Of a stretch of DNA of 16,417 bases, positions 8,301-14,075 are shown piece after piece. Every line of letters starts with the position of its first letter. Positions within the stretch are counted from its first letter, which is position 1. Source of the stretch: Acidobacteriaceae bacterium. GTDB lineage: Bacteria > Acidobacteriota > Terriglobia > Terriglobales > Acidobacteriaceae. The stretch spans positions 1 through 16,417 of the forward strand of contig JASIJX010000323.1 of assembly GCA_030049955.1 (NCBI GenBank), given 5' to 3'. The translations under genes and the position numbers were made by a program. The notes beneath the pieces were generated by a model that was not told the origin of the DNA, did no database searches, and worked only from the letters and a program-made list of their open reading frames with translations.

Positions 8301-9112
8301 GCGGGCTCTCGAAGCTGAACGATCAGTTGCTACAGGCGCAGAAAGCGATGACGCAGGAAAAGCCAGGTGACAAGCCAGGTCAACGCGGTGCTGATCAGCC
8401 GGATCAGACAGCGGCACTCGACCAAGTGGAGCGTTTGCGCAGCGAACTGGAATCCATGGCTGGCGCTCCTCAGGATGGGCGCATCGGGAAGGCCGGACAG
8501 AATCAAGATGCATTAGGGCAGAATAAGGGCCAGAATGATCAGGGCGGTTGGCAGCGTGGCAGTGACAATCAGCAGCTCAGCCGTAATAGTCAACCGGGAA
8601 ATGGAACGCGTGCTGGCGGTCCGAACGACAATCGGGGAAGCGCCGTGCGCAACGGCTACAGCGGCGATACACATGCAGGAGGCGGCGGATGGGGCGGCAC
8701 TGTCTGGGGAAATTACGACACCGGCAACAACACCCCCCGTGCGCGCGGATCGCAGCAACCCGCCCCTTCCGATGCCTCCGGCAATCCCGCGGACACTGAG
8801 CGGAGCATCCAGCAGGAGTTGCGGCAACTGCGTCAGCTCCAGCAGATGGTGGGAGATGATCCGCAGGCGACCAAAGAAGTCGAGGATCTCACGCGCCAGA
8901 TGCAGAACCTCGATCCCAGCCGTTTCCCCGGCAACCCGGCGATGGTAGAACAGATGCACCGCGAAGTGCTCAGTTCCGTAGACAAGCTCGAGCTCCAGTT
9001 GCAGCATGACGGCGCAGCGACGGATGCGCGCACCGGCAAGCCCGATGCGGTTCCCGCGGGTTATCAGGAGCAGGTGGCCGACTACTATCGCCGCCTGAGT
9101 AAGAACCAGTGA
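5306..9112 (+). CDS. Giant membrane-anchored Gln/Gly-rich coiled-coil protein, DUF4175-like
   Basis: A 1268-residue protein, last gene of the MoxR cluster. ATG at 5306 overlaps the BatA stop (ATGA) and has GGGAGGA at 5296-5302; an in-frame GTG at 5216 lies inside the BatA gene and is rejected. The architecture is three hydrophobic segments (about 27-49, 55-78, 141-163), a beta-rich, Ig-like region (about 180-490), a linker with seven consecutive glycines (500-506) plus three more, and then a long charged, Gln-rich, heptad-like stretch. A second Gly linker sits at 637-645. The stretch beyond it is rich in Q, S, N and G, with long helical blocks (about 680-740, 820-1060, 1165-1230) divided by disordered segments and a Gly/Asn/Trp-rich patch near 1120-1145. 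The layout resembles DUF4175 proteins found next to MoxR/VWA genes, but I cannot confirm this by alignment. Probably a large scaffold or fibre projecting from the inner membrane; function unknown. Confidence 0.7.
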   Translation: MSPSSELHSYIARLQQRLRLDTGLRGAAIFTGTALVVTLVLVLVLNHFAFPARGIVYARLAIVLALEAAAAFGIAAPLVRLTRARTAERAEAAQPNLQQRLTTFTECAAKSADPFLELLAADTLKRTGSASPAALVPNNRLYVLGGAGLACIVVLLWMIAAGPGFIGYGAALIWTGPKKSGAPLYAISVIPGDVTVRRNSDQLIQAHVTGMQPGKAQLFAHFASAAGWEPVTMQVIPDATGRASYQFVFAGLPENVEYYVAAGPLISPHYKVRVVDLPSVKQIDVTYRYPTWTGMKLVTEEHSGDLRAIEGTDAELAIRMDRPLKNGQLAIDNGQTIALTRGADNVYRAVVHMDKDGAYHVAGVDDGQSVRLSEDYFIATDKAEPPQIAIDRPAGDYRASPIEEVTVEVKGSDEFGLNNMHLHYSVNGGADHDVSLLDHPGVKEADGKHMIALEDLKLIPGDVIAIYAAARDGHSAAQTDISFIQVDPFEREFSQSQQSGGGGGGGSGGGAGNQIEISKREKELIAATWKQQNDKTATSKDNAAQGQFLSDAQQKLRDQVNALSIRMQSRDISEANEEFTDFDKDMQTAATVMGPAADKLKDMQWNAALPLEQKALQALLRAEATFRQIEVAFGQSGGGGGSGGGNAGRDLASLFDLELDTEKNQYETAQTAPPAEQHEKELEDTLAKLDALARRQEDLANQPVDPQQSFQQRWQQEMLRREAEQLQRQMEQMAKNQQQNQPGASQSEGSQSNQEDAGQQSGEGTQSASGSPLDDSASARSSSGGSQSGSPQSDELRNRNKQTEAERLNGQQRESSDHRIEEALSRLTQATEMMKRNGNVQQDARQAAERLREAQDLLAGSQQQLASGKLDSLTREAGRLTQEERAQAGRIDKLAQADDQNGGGDSTSNLDDAMSRLHERDQLAAGRQQLSDDLSKLQRNMRDTAAEMASNRPDVAKKLRDALTQMDEADLDNHVQRTADWLRSGINPNSNGTESEIARGLSKLNDQLLQAQKAMTQEKPGDKPGQRGADQPDQTAALDQVERLRSELESMAGAPQDGRIGKAGQNQDALGQNKGQNDQGGWQRGSDNQQLSRNSQPGNGTRAGGPNDNRGSAVRNGYSGDTHAGGGGWGGTVWGNYDTGNNTPRARGSQQPAPSDASGNPADTERSIQQELRQLRQLQQMVGDDPQATKEVEDLTRQMQNLDPSRFPGNPAMVEQMHREVLSSVDKLELQLQHDGAATDARTGKPDAVPAGYQEQVADYYRRLSKNQ

Positions 9113-9113
9113 T

Positions 9114-9128
9114 TGCCCGCTTTGGGCA
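9114..9128. terminator. Short hairpin between convergent genes
   Basis: The 24-base gap between the two convergent stop codons holds a 5-bp stem TGCCC/GGGCA with a GCTTT loop. There is no T-tract on either side, so it is only a weak candidate for a bidirectional terminator. It is the only structure in this gap. Confidence 0.22.
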
Positions 9129-9136
9129 GATCGCTC

Positions 9137-10846
9137 TCAATACCTCCACGAGGTTACATCCGCGCCGGCCGGCGCAGTGACCAGCATGTGTTCCACCATC
9201 TGCGGCAGAATGCGCTGCGCCCAGTCGCCATTGTTCTGCTGCATCGTGTACTCGGCCGGGCCGCCGGTGTAGCAATGCGGCATCCGCGGACCATATTGGA
9301 ATGTTGCATCCGAATGTGGATTGCGAGTTTTATCAAGCTGATCCTGCAGTAAGTGCACGGCGTTATTCAAGAAGTACGTGTCGCCGTCGCCCACAGTAAT
9401 GTGCAGCTTGCCCTCAAGCTTGGGGCCCAGCGTCGACCAGTCGCGCTTCATGACGGCGGTTAGATCGTAGTGATCATGCCAGTAGGCGACGACACTCTTG
9501 TCAATCGTCCCGGTCAGTGGATCGATAACCTCTGCGGGAAAACCATTCGCACCGACAGGCGAGAAGACCGCCTGCCAGATGTCCCACTGTTCGGTCGACC
9601 GGCCATGCGTGCCGAGCACGAACTCGTATGCGTACTCAAGCCCGGTGAGCGCGATGATGGTTCCATCCGGCTTACGGTCGGCCGCGGTGGGAATCACTTC
9701 GAAATCGCCGTGACGAAAGAACGCATTCGCGTCGTTGTAAAGATCGACATTCTGATAGGCGTGAAAATCCACCGGGTCCGGACAGGCAACGTATGCACCG
9801 TTATACATGTCCGGATAGAAAACTTGCGTGGCCAGCGCCTCCCATCCGCCGGTCGAACCGCCGAAGGTGGCGCGTGCCCATCCCTGGCCAATACCGCGAT
9901 ACTTCTTCTCAATCGCCGGAATCAGTTCGTCATTAATCGCGGTACCGTATGGACCGACGTTGGCAGAGTCCACGTCGTAAGAATCGTCGTAATAGGGGTT
10001 GGCGTTCTGCACATAGATCATGATCACGCGCGGCAGGCGTCCGCTCGTCCAGTCCTGAAAAAAACGATAGCCGTTCTTCTCGCGCTGGGGCGCATTGTCT
10101 GCGGGCTGCGTCGTCACCCATGGCACCGGACCGAACCCGGGATGGTAGTGGTCCTGGTAGACAATCAGCGGATATTTCGCGTTTGGGTGCTCGTCGAATC
10201 CGTCAGGCAGAAGAATCCACGCGCCCAGATACACGTCGCGACCCCAGAACTTGCTCAAAACATCGCTGCGGAACCGCATGTACTTGAGCCATTTCGCGCC
10301 AGGATCTTTCCGCGCCAGCACCTCCGGGTCGCGGTCAGTGCCTTCGACGGGTGGAAATACCTGATCGAGCGCGATCCTGATGGTCGCATCCGACTTTGGA
10401 TCGAAGTGCAGTCTCAAGGGTTTGTTGTACAGATTGCCCGGCTTGAAATTCCAGTGCTGGCCTTCACCCATGTCCGGCGGCAGCCACAGTATTCTGCCGT
10501 CAGCCAGGTGAAACTGCTCGTAGACATTGAAAACAGCCTGCACATAGTAGTCGCCGGCTTCGAGATCAGCAAGCGAGCGGCGCGGATAACCAAAAGTATG
10601 CGCATCAATCACGATTGGCGTACCGGGCTTGAGCGCGTCGACGTCGACACCGAATCCCTGCGCGGAAGAAATGTCTTCGGTAAGCTGCATGCGCGGCTCA
10701 GGCTTGTCGGTTTTCGCAAAAATAAGAATGAGATGACCAGTGATCGGCTTCGAGGCCGTGGGGAGAGTCACCTCAATGCGCTGCGCCTGTGCAGTGCATG
10801 AGGCAATGACCGCCATCGCGGCAACCAAAAGACAGGTTTTTCGCAT
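9137..10846 (-). CDS. Secreted alpha/beta-hydrolase, esterase-D type
   Basis: A 569-residue exported hydrolase. The nucleophile elbow G-G-S-T-G (residues 329-333, Ser331) lies in the context RATFGGSTGGWEA, as in esterase-D/enterochelin-esterase-like proteins. Upstream come a strand ending in YPLIVYQDHYHPG and an RVIMIYVQN strand. Late in the protein, VGDGDTYF and GPRMPHCYTGG are plausible sites for the acid and the catalytic His. About 200 N-terminal residues form an extra beta-rich domain, so the protein is longer than a minimal esterase. ATG at 10846 is chosen because AAGGA lies nine bases upstream and a signal peptide follows immediately (MRKTCLLVAAMAVIASCTAQA); an in-frame ATG 48 bases upstream would bury that signal. 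The signal is ambiguous: I-A-S-C17 could be a lipobox, or AQA could be a signal peptidase I site. Substrate unknown. Encoded alone and convergent with the MoxR cluster. Confidence 0.85.
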   Translation of the reverse strand: MRKTCLLVAAMAVIASCTAQAQRIEVTLPTASKPITGHLILIFAKTDKPEPRMQLTEDISSAQGFGVDVDALKPGTPIVIDAHTFGYPRRSLADLEAGDYYVQAVFNVYEQFHLADGRILWLPPDMGEGQHWNFKPGNLYNKPLRLHFDPKSDATIRIALDQVFPPVEGTDRDPEVLARKDPGAKWLKYMRFRSDVLSKFWGRDVYLGAWILLPDGFDEHPNAKYPLIVYQDHYHPGFGPVPWVTTQPADNAPQREKNGYRFFQDWTSGRLPRVIMIYVQNANPYYDDSYDVDSANVGPYGTAINDELIPAIEKKYRGIGQGWARATFGGSTGGWEALATQVFYPDMYNGAYVACPDPVDFHAYQNVDLYNDANAFFRHGDFEVIPTAADRKPDGTIIALTGLEYAYEFVLGTHGRSTEQWDIWQAVFSPVGANGFPAEVIDPLTGTIDKSVVAYWHDHYDLTAVMKRDWSTLGPKLEGKLHITVGDGDTYFLNNAVHLLQDQLDKTRNPHSDATFQYGPRMPHCYTGGPAEYTMQQNNGDWAQRILPQMVEHMLVTAPAGADVTSWRY

Positions 10847-10859
10847 CGACACGCGTCCT

Positions 10860-10890
10860 TGGCTCTGAATCGATCGAACGAGCCAGTATA
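10860..10890 (-). promoter_or_regulatory. Possible promoter and operator of the hydrolase gene
   Basis: On the minus strand a TATACT hexamer (10890-10885, five of six matches to the -10 consensus) lies 38 bases before the hydrolase start. No convincing -35 hexamer is seen 16-18 bases upstream. Immediately after it a 6-bp inverted repeat TGGCTC/GAGCCA (arms 10880-10885 and 10860-10865) encloses the palindrome TCGATCGA (10870-10877), where transcription would begin. This is the layout of an operator over a start site, but nothing identifies a regulator. Confidence 0.33.
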
Positions 10891-10908
10891 GCAATGGCGT
10901 CCGCGAAG

Positions 10909-10931
10909 TTTCCTCGCCCTCTGGCGGAAAA
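10909..10931 (-). terminator. Imperfect hairpin downstream of the aldo/keto reductase
   Basis: A CGCC/GGCG core (arms 10915-10918 and 10923-10926, loop of four) is extended by an imperfect TTT/AAA outer stem. It lies 16-38 bases past the reductase stop. There is no clear T-run after it on the minus strand, so termination would be weak or Rho-assisted. It supports separate transcription of the hydrolase. Confidence 0.28.
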
Positions 10932-10946
10932 GTTCCGAATGGACCT

Positions 10947-11906
10947 TCAGGTGCTCGGCGTCGCGCTGATTTCGTTCAACTGGCGAATACTTCCTGCATC
11001 GAGCTTGAGGTCGGCTGCGGCGATCAGTCCATCAAGCTGATGGTCGCTTGTGGCGCTGGCGATAGGCGCTGTAATACCAGGCTGCGCAAGCAACCACGCT
11101 AACGCAACCGCGGCCGGGGTAGAGTTGTGCGCCTGAGCGACCTGAACAACGGCATCGGCCACGGCAAATCCGCGATCGTTCAGGTATTTCTGCACCATGC
11201 CACCGCGCGCCGCGCCAGAGACATCCCGGCCGCGGCGATACTTGCCGGTAAGAAATCCTGCGGCCAGCGAAAAGTACGGAATGACTCCAAGGCCATACTT
11301 CTGCGCTACAGGAAGGAGATCGTTCTCGAATGTTTGCCGCTCCATCAGGTTGTAATGCGGCTGCAGAGAGATGTAGCTGGCGAGACTATTTCTGCGGCTC
11401 GTTTCCAAAGCTTCGGCCAGCCGCGTGCCGGAGTAATTGGAGGCGCCAATGAACCGGACTTTGCCCGCCTTGATCAGCTTGTCGAAAGTTTCGAGCGTTT
11501 CTTCAAGCGGTATTTTAGTGTCATCGGTGTGCGCCTGGTAGAGATCGATGTAGTCGGTTTGCAGGCGGCGAAGTGAGTCATCGACCGCTTGGGCGATATA
11601 GCGCGCGCTCAGGCCGGATTTGCCTTCACCCATCTCGAAGCCGGCCTTTGTGGCAAGGAAGACATCCTTGCGGCGGCCACTCCGAGCGAACCATTTGCCG
11701 AGTATGGTTTCCGACTCGCCGCCCTTGTGCCCGGGAACCCAGGTCGAGTAGACATCGGCAGTGTCAATAAATGTGAGTCCGGCTGCGACTGCGCGGTCGA
11801 GCTGATGGAAGCTATCGGGCTCGGAAACCGTCCAGCCGTAGACGTTGCCTCCCAGGCAAATGACTGGAACCTCAGGACCGTGCTGGCCAAGCGAACGTTT
11901 CTTCAT
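10947..11906 (-). CDS. Aldo/keto reductase
   Basis: A 319-residue NAD(P)H-dependent oxidoreductase of the aldo/keto reductase superfamily, which reduces carbonyls to alcohols in the cytoplasm. The catalytic tetrad is complete and well spaced: D48 and Y53 (in FIDTADVYSTW), K87 (in LATKAGF) and H126 (in YQAHTDD). Family landmarks follow: GASNYSG, LQPHYNLMER (the usual substrate-side strand), and YFSLAAGFLTGKYRRG near residue 215-235, which contributes to cofactor binding. The C-terminal helix block (AWLLAQPGITAPIASATS) is also typical. Length is normal for the family. The ATG at 11906 has AGGGAAG about six bases upstream. The 202-base gap from the aldolase and 100-base gap to the hydrolase suggest its own transcript. 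The physiological substrate cannot be told from sequence. It resembles the broad aldehyde/sugar reductase group annotated as general stress or aldose-type enzymes. Confidence 0.95.
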   Translation of the reverse strand: MKKRSLGQHGPEVPVICLGGNVYGWTVSEPDSFHQLDRAVAAGLTFIDTADVYSTWVPGHKGGESETILGKWFARSGRRKDVFLATKAGFEMGEGKSGLSARYIAQAVDDSLRRLQTDYIDLYQAHTDDTKIPLEETLETFDKLIKAGKVRFIGASNYSGTRLAEALETSRRNSLASYISLQPHYNLMERQTFENDLLPVAQKYGLGVIPYFSLAAGFLTGKYRRGRDVSGAARGGMVQKYLNDRGFAVADAVVQVAQAHNSTPAAVALAWLLAQPGITAPIASATSDHQLDGLIAAADLKLDAGSIRQLNEISATPST

Positions 11907-12051
11907 TGGCTACTTCCCTGGTAGGACGGTTCTAACTTCAATAGTTGATGACATATTCGGACAGCGACATTCGCTTCATAAAACAAGCGGAAAAGGAGTT
12001 TATGCACGCCGGATTGTTCGCGATAGTAGTAATCCAGATAGGCGCCGAGCA

Positions 12052-12076
12052 AAGGCGCAGGCTTACCCCGCGCCTT
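12052..12076 (-). terminator. Inverted repeat downstream of fbaB
   Basis: A perfect 7-bp inverted repeat AAGGCGC/GCGCCTT (12052-12058 and 12070-12076) with an 11-base loop begins 32 bases past the aldolase stop. On the minus strand it is followed by TGCTC rather than a T-run, so it is a stable stem but not a textbook intrinsic terminator. The rest of the 202-base gap (11907-12108) shows no convincing -35/-10 pair for the reductase. Confidence 0.38.
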
Positions 12077-12108
12077 GCCGGCCTGAGCGGTATCCTAATG
12101 TCCGCGCT

Positions 12109-13185
12109 CTAAGCGACCGTGATGCTACGATCCGCATAGACATCCTGGATGGCATGCAGCAGCTGGATGCCTTCGCTCATGGGCCGCTGGAACGCCTTGC
12201 GTCCGGAGATCAGACCCATGCCGCCGGCGCGCTTATTAATCACCGCGGTGGTAACTGCCTCCGCAAAGTCATTCGCGCCCGACGCGCCGCCGCTGTTGAT
12301 CAACCCCGCCCGGCCCATATAGCAATTCGCCACCTGGTAGCGGCACAGGTCGATCGGATGGTCGCTCGTCAGCTCGCTGTAAATGCGCTTGTCCAACTTG
12401 CCATAAGAGGAGTCGCCAGTGTTGAGAGCCAAATATCCGCCATTGTTCTCCGGCAGCTTCTGCTTAATGATGTCGGCCTGTATTGTCACGCCCAGGTGAT
12501 TCGCTTGGCCGGTAAGATCAGCGGAGAGATGATAGTCCTTGTCTTTCTTGAACGCGGAGTTTCGCAGGTAGCACCACAGCACAGTAGCCATGCCCAGCTC
12601 ATGCGCATGGGCGAAGCACTGCGCGATCTCGACAATCTGGCGCGACGCGTCATCGGAGCCGAAGTAGATGGTAGCGCCCACCGCCGCAGCGCCCATATCA
12701 TAGGCTTCTTTCACCGTGCCGAAGAGAATCTGCTCAAACTTGTTGGGATAAGTGAGCAGCTCGTTGTGATTGATCTTGACGATGAAAGGAATATGATGCG
12801 CGTACTTGCGCGCCACCATGCCGAGCACGCCAAAGGTGGATGCGACCGCGTTACATCCGCCCTCAACGGCCAGCTTTACAATGTTTTCGGCGTCGAAGTA
12901 GTCAGGATTCTTGGCGAAACTGGCGCCGGCTGAGTGCTCCACGCCCTGATCGACGGGCAGAATAGAGAGATATCCGGTGTGAGCAAGCCGCCCGTGCGCA
13001 AACATGCGCTGCAGATTGGCAAGCACTCGTGGGTTCCGGTCAGTGGCCGTAAAGATCCGATCCACGAAATCAGGCCCGGGAAGATGGAGACGTTCCCTGG
13101 GAATCTTGGGATTGCTGAAGTTAAGTAGAGAATCCGTTGCGGCGCCTAGGTACTGCTCTGTCGAAGTTCTTTCTGCAACTGGCAT
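12109..13185 (-). CDS. fbaB: Class I fructose-bisphosphate aldolase, DhnA/FbaB type
   Basis: A 358-residue (beta/alpha)8 aldolase that reversibly cleaves fructose 1,6-bisphosphate to dihydroxyacetone phosphate and glyceraldehyde 3-phosphate through a Schiff base, without a metal. Family landmarks are [13 protein letters not shown] (residues 73-85), [11 protein letters not shown] (134-144), [12 protein letters not shown] (167-177), [12 protein letters not shown] (204-215) and [12 protein letters not shown] (236-247), whose K241 I take as the Schiff-base lysine by analogy with E. coli FbaB. The phosphate-binding loops are NSGGASG (297-303) and [15 protein letters not shown] (321-335). Length matches the bacterial DhnA-type enzymes (about 350). 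The ATG at 13185 is preceded by AGAGGGGAG with a six-base spacer, a strong site. It lies 56 bases downstream of the LolA-like gene, so it may be transcribed from it; an AATAAT hexamer 25 bases before the ATG could be the -10 of its own promoter, with no good -35. Glycolysis/gluconeogenesis role is family knowledge. Confidence 0.93.
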   Translation of the reverse strand: MPVAERTSTEQYLGAATDSLLNFSNPKIPRERLHLPGPDFVDRIFTATDRNPRVLANLQRMFAHGRLAHTGYLSILPVDQGVEHSAGASFAKNPDYFDAENIVKLAVEGGCNAVASTFGVLGMVARKYAHHIPFIVKINHNELLTYPNKFEQILFGTVKEAYDMGAAAVGATIYFGSDDASRQIVEIAQCFAHAHELGMATVLWCYLRNSAFKKDKDYHLSADLTGQANHLGVTIQADIIKQKLPENNGGYLALNTGDSSYGKLDKRIYSELTSDHPIDLCRYQVANCYMGRAGLINSGGASGANDFAEAVTTAVINKRAGGMGLISGRKAFQRPMSEGIQLLHAIQDVYADRSITVA

Positions 13186-13230
13186 GAAAGTCTCCCCTCT
13201 GTACGGACCGATTATTCCTGCACGGTACTA

Positions 13231-13258
13231 CGCAGGCTCGATCACTTCTGAGCCTGCG
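13231..13258 (-). terminator. Perfect 9-bp inverted repeat over the LolA-like stop codon
   Basis: CGCAGGCTC (13231-13239) and GAGCCTGCG (13250-13258) form a perfect nine-bp GC-rich stem with a ten-base loop. The stem covers the last codons and the stop (13242-13244) of the LolA-like gene and ends 45 bases before the aldolase start. No T-tract follows on the minus strand. It could attenuate transcription, stabilise the upstream message against 3' decay, or act as an RNA processing boundary between the two genes. Confidence 0.45.
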
Positions 13259-14036
13259 CGAACCGTGAAGGCTGCTGGACCGATTCCTGGACCGATTCCC
13301 CAGCTCGATCATAATTATAGTTCTCATAGTCGATAGTGAGCGTTGCCGTGCCGCCCATCCGGACTTTCGTAATGCTGACATTCTGCTTTGGCAGCCAGTA
13401 ATTACCCTGCTTCTCATAAATGTGCCGGATCTGTGTATCCCGAATCCAGAACGAGGGATTTTCCGCCGGCTGTGCTTCGACGCGCACAACAGCATAGTCC
13501 TCCCCGTCTACCCAGGCTTTGCCGCGATAAAGGAACTTCCGCGGCTCCCTGGGGTCGACCTGTAGGATGTAGAGCTTGCGGCCACTCTCGACCGCGGTGC
13601 CAAGCAGCGTGAAGAGATAATTTTCCGGTGTCAAAGCGTTCTCGCGCGGATTGTCCGCAGCCTGCTGCTCGCTGGCGAGCAGCCGAAGAAGCACGTGATT
13701 GATAAGTGTGCGCGACCCCGATTCGGACAACACACGGTAGGTTTTGGACGGAGCGTCGTAAGTAATCTCAGCCTCAATAGTCGCCTCCATTGAGGTGGGA
13801 AAACCACGATATTCAAGATGGTAACGGCGCCGCGAGACGTAATAGCTAAGCTGCTCTGCGCGTCTGGCATTGCAGGTCACTAGCTGCTGCACAACTTCTG
13901 TGGCGGTGATAGCTGAGACCGATGCCTGCTCGGTGACTGGCTGCCGTGCGGCCGGAGGAGCCTGCGCCTCGGACGTCAGCCCGCAGACGATCACGAGCAG
14001 CAGCCCGCAAAGTGACCGAAAACCTGATATCGGCAA
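13242..14036 (-). CDS. Secreted LolA-like lipoprotein-sorting-type protein
   Basis: About 264 residues from the preferred start (271 from the alternative GTG at 14057). An N-terminal signal peptide is visible (LCGLLLVIVCGLTSEAQA), giving a periplasmic or outer-membrane-facing protein. The mature part is beta-rich with a concave-sheet pattern: a YRVLSESGSRTL strand, then KAWVDGEDYAVVRVEAQP, IRHIYEKQGNYWLPKQNVSI and ATLTIDYENYNY. This strand order and the G-K-x-W-V-D-G-x-D-Y/V-x-V-R-V-E core resemble the LolA/outer-membrane-lipoprotein-sorting fold, as in related Acidobacteriota proteins, but I cannot verify homology. TTG at 14036 is preferred because GGGAGG sits exactly six bases upstream and the signal peptide then has a short basic n-region; the GTG at 14057 has no ribosome binding site. 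It follows the activase by 35 bases (14 with GTG). Lipid or lipoprotein binding is the likely role; cargo unknown. Confidence 0.7.
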   Translation of the reverse strand: MPISGFRSLCGLLLVIVCGLTSEAQAPPAARQPVTEQASVSAITATEVVQQLVTCNARRAEQLSYYVSRRRYHLEYRGFPTSMEATIEAEITYDAPSKTYRVLSESGSRTLINHVLLRLLASEQQAADNPRENALTPENYLFTLLGTAVESGRKLYILQVDPREPRKFLYRGKAWVDGEDYAVVRVEAQPAENPSFWIRDTQIRHIYEKQGNYWLPKQNVSITKVRMGGTATLTIDYENYNYDRAGESVQESVQQPSRFAQAQK

Positions 14037-14042
14037 CGTTGG

Positions 14043-14048
14043 CCTCCC
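14043..14048 (-). promoter_or_regulatory. Ribosome binding site that favours a TTG start
   Basis: On the minus strand GGGAGG lies at 14048-14043, six bases before the TTG at 14036-14034. This is the only good Shine-Dalgarno near the LolA-like gene and decides in favour of TTG over the GTG at 14057-14055, which has none. Confidence 0.6.
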
Positions 14049-14055
14049 TGTTTTC

Positions 14056-14075
14056 ACAGCTCAGAAACAGCTCAG
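14056..14075. repeat. Short 9-bp direct repeat at the activase/LolA-like junction
   Basis: ACAGCTCAG occurs at 14056-14064 and again at 14067-14075, an 11-base period with two A's between. One copy holds the activase stop codon and the other overlaps the alternative GTG start of the LolA-like gene. It looks like a small slippage duplication. Confidence 0.6.

Noticed and set aside
9470..10801. 443-codon open frame antisense to the hydrolase
   Set aside because: The hydrolase has a signal peptide, nucleophile motif and ribosome binding site; the antisense frame has none of these.
12002..12112. 36-codon open frame on the + strand preceded by AAAAGGAG
   Set aside because: The spacer to the ATG is only three bases, its end overlaps the end of the aldolase gene, and the peptide has no recognisable feature. 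Conservation in relatives would be needed to reconsider it.
11845..12933. Open frame of 362 codons opposite the aldolase and reductase
   Set aside because: It runs across two well-supported genes and the intergenic region, has no motif, and reads as low-complexity shadow sequence.
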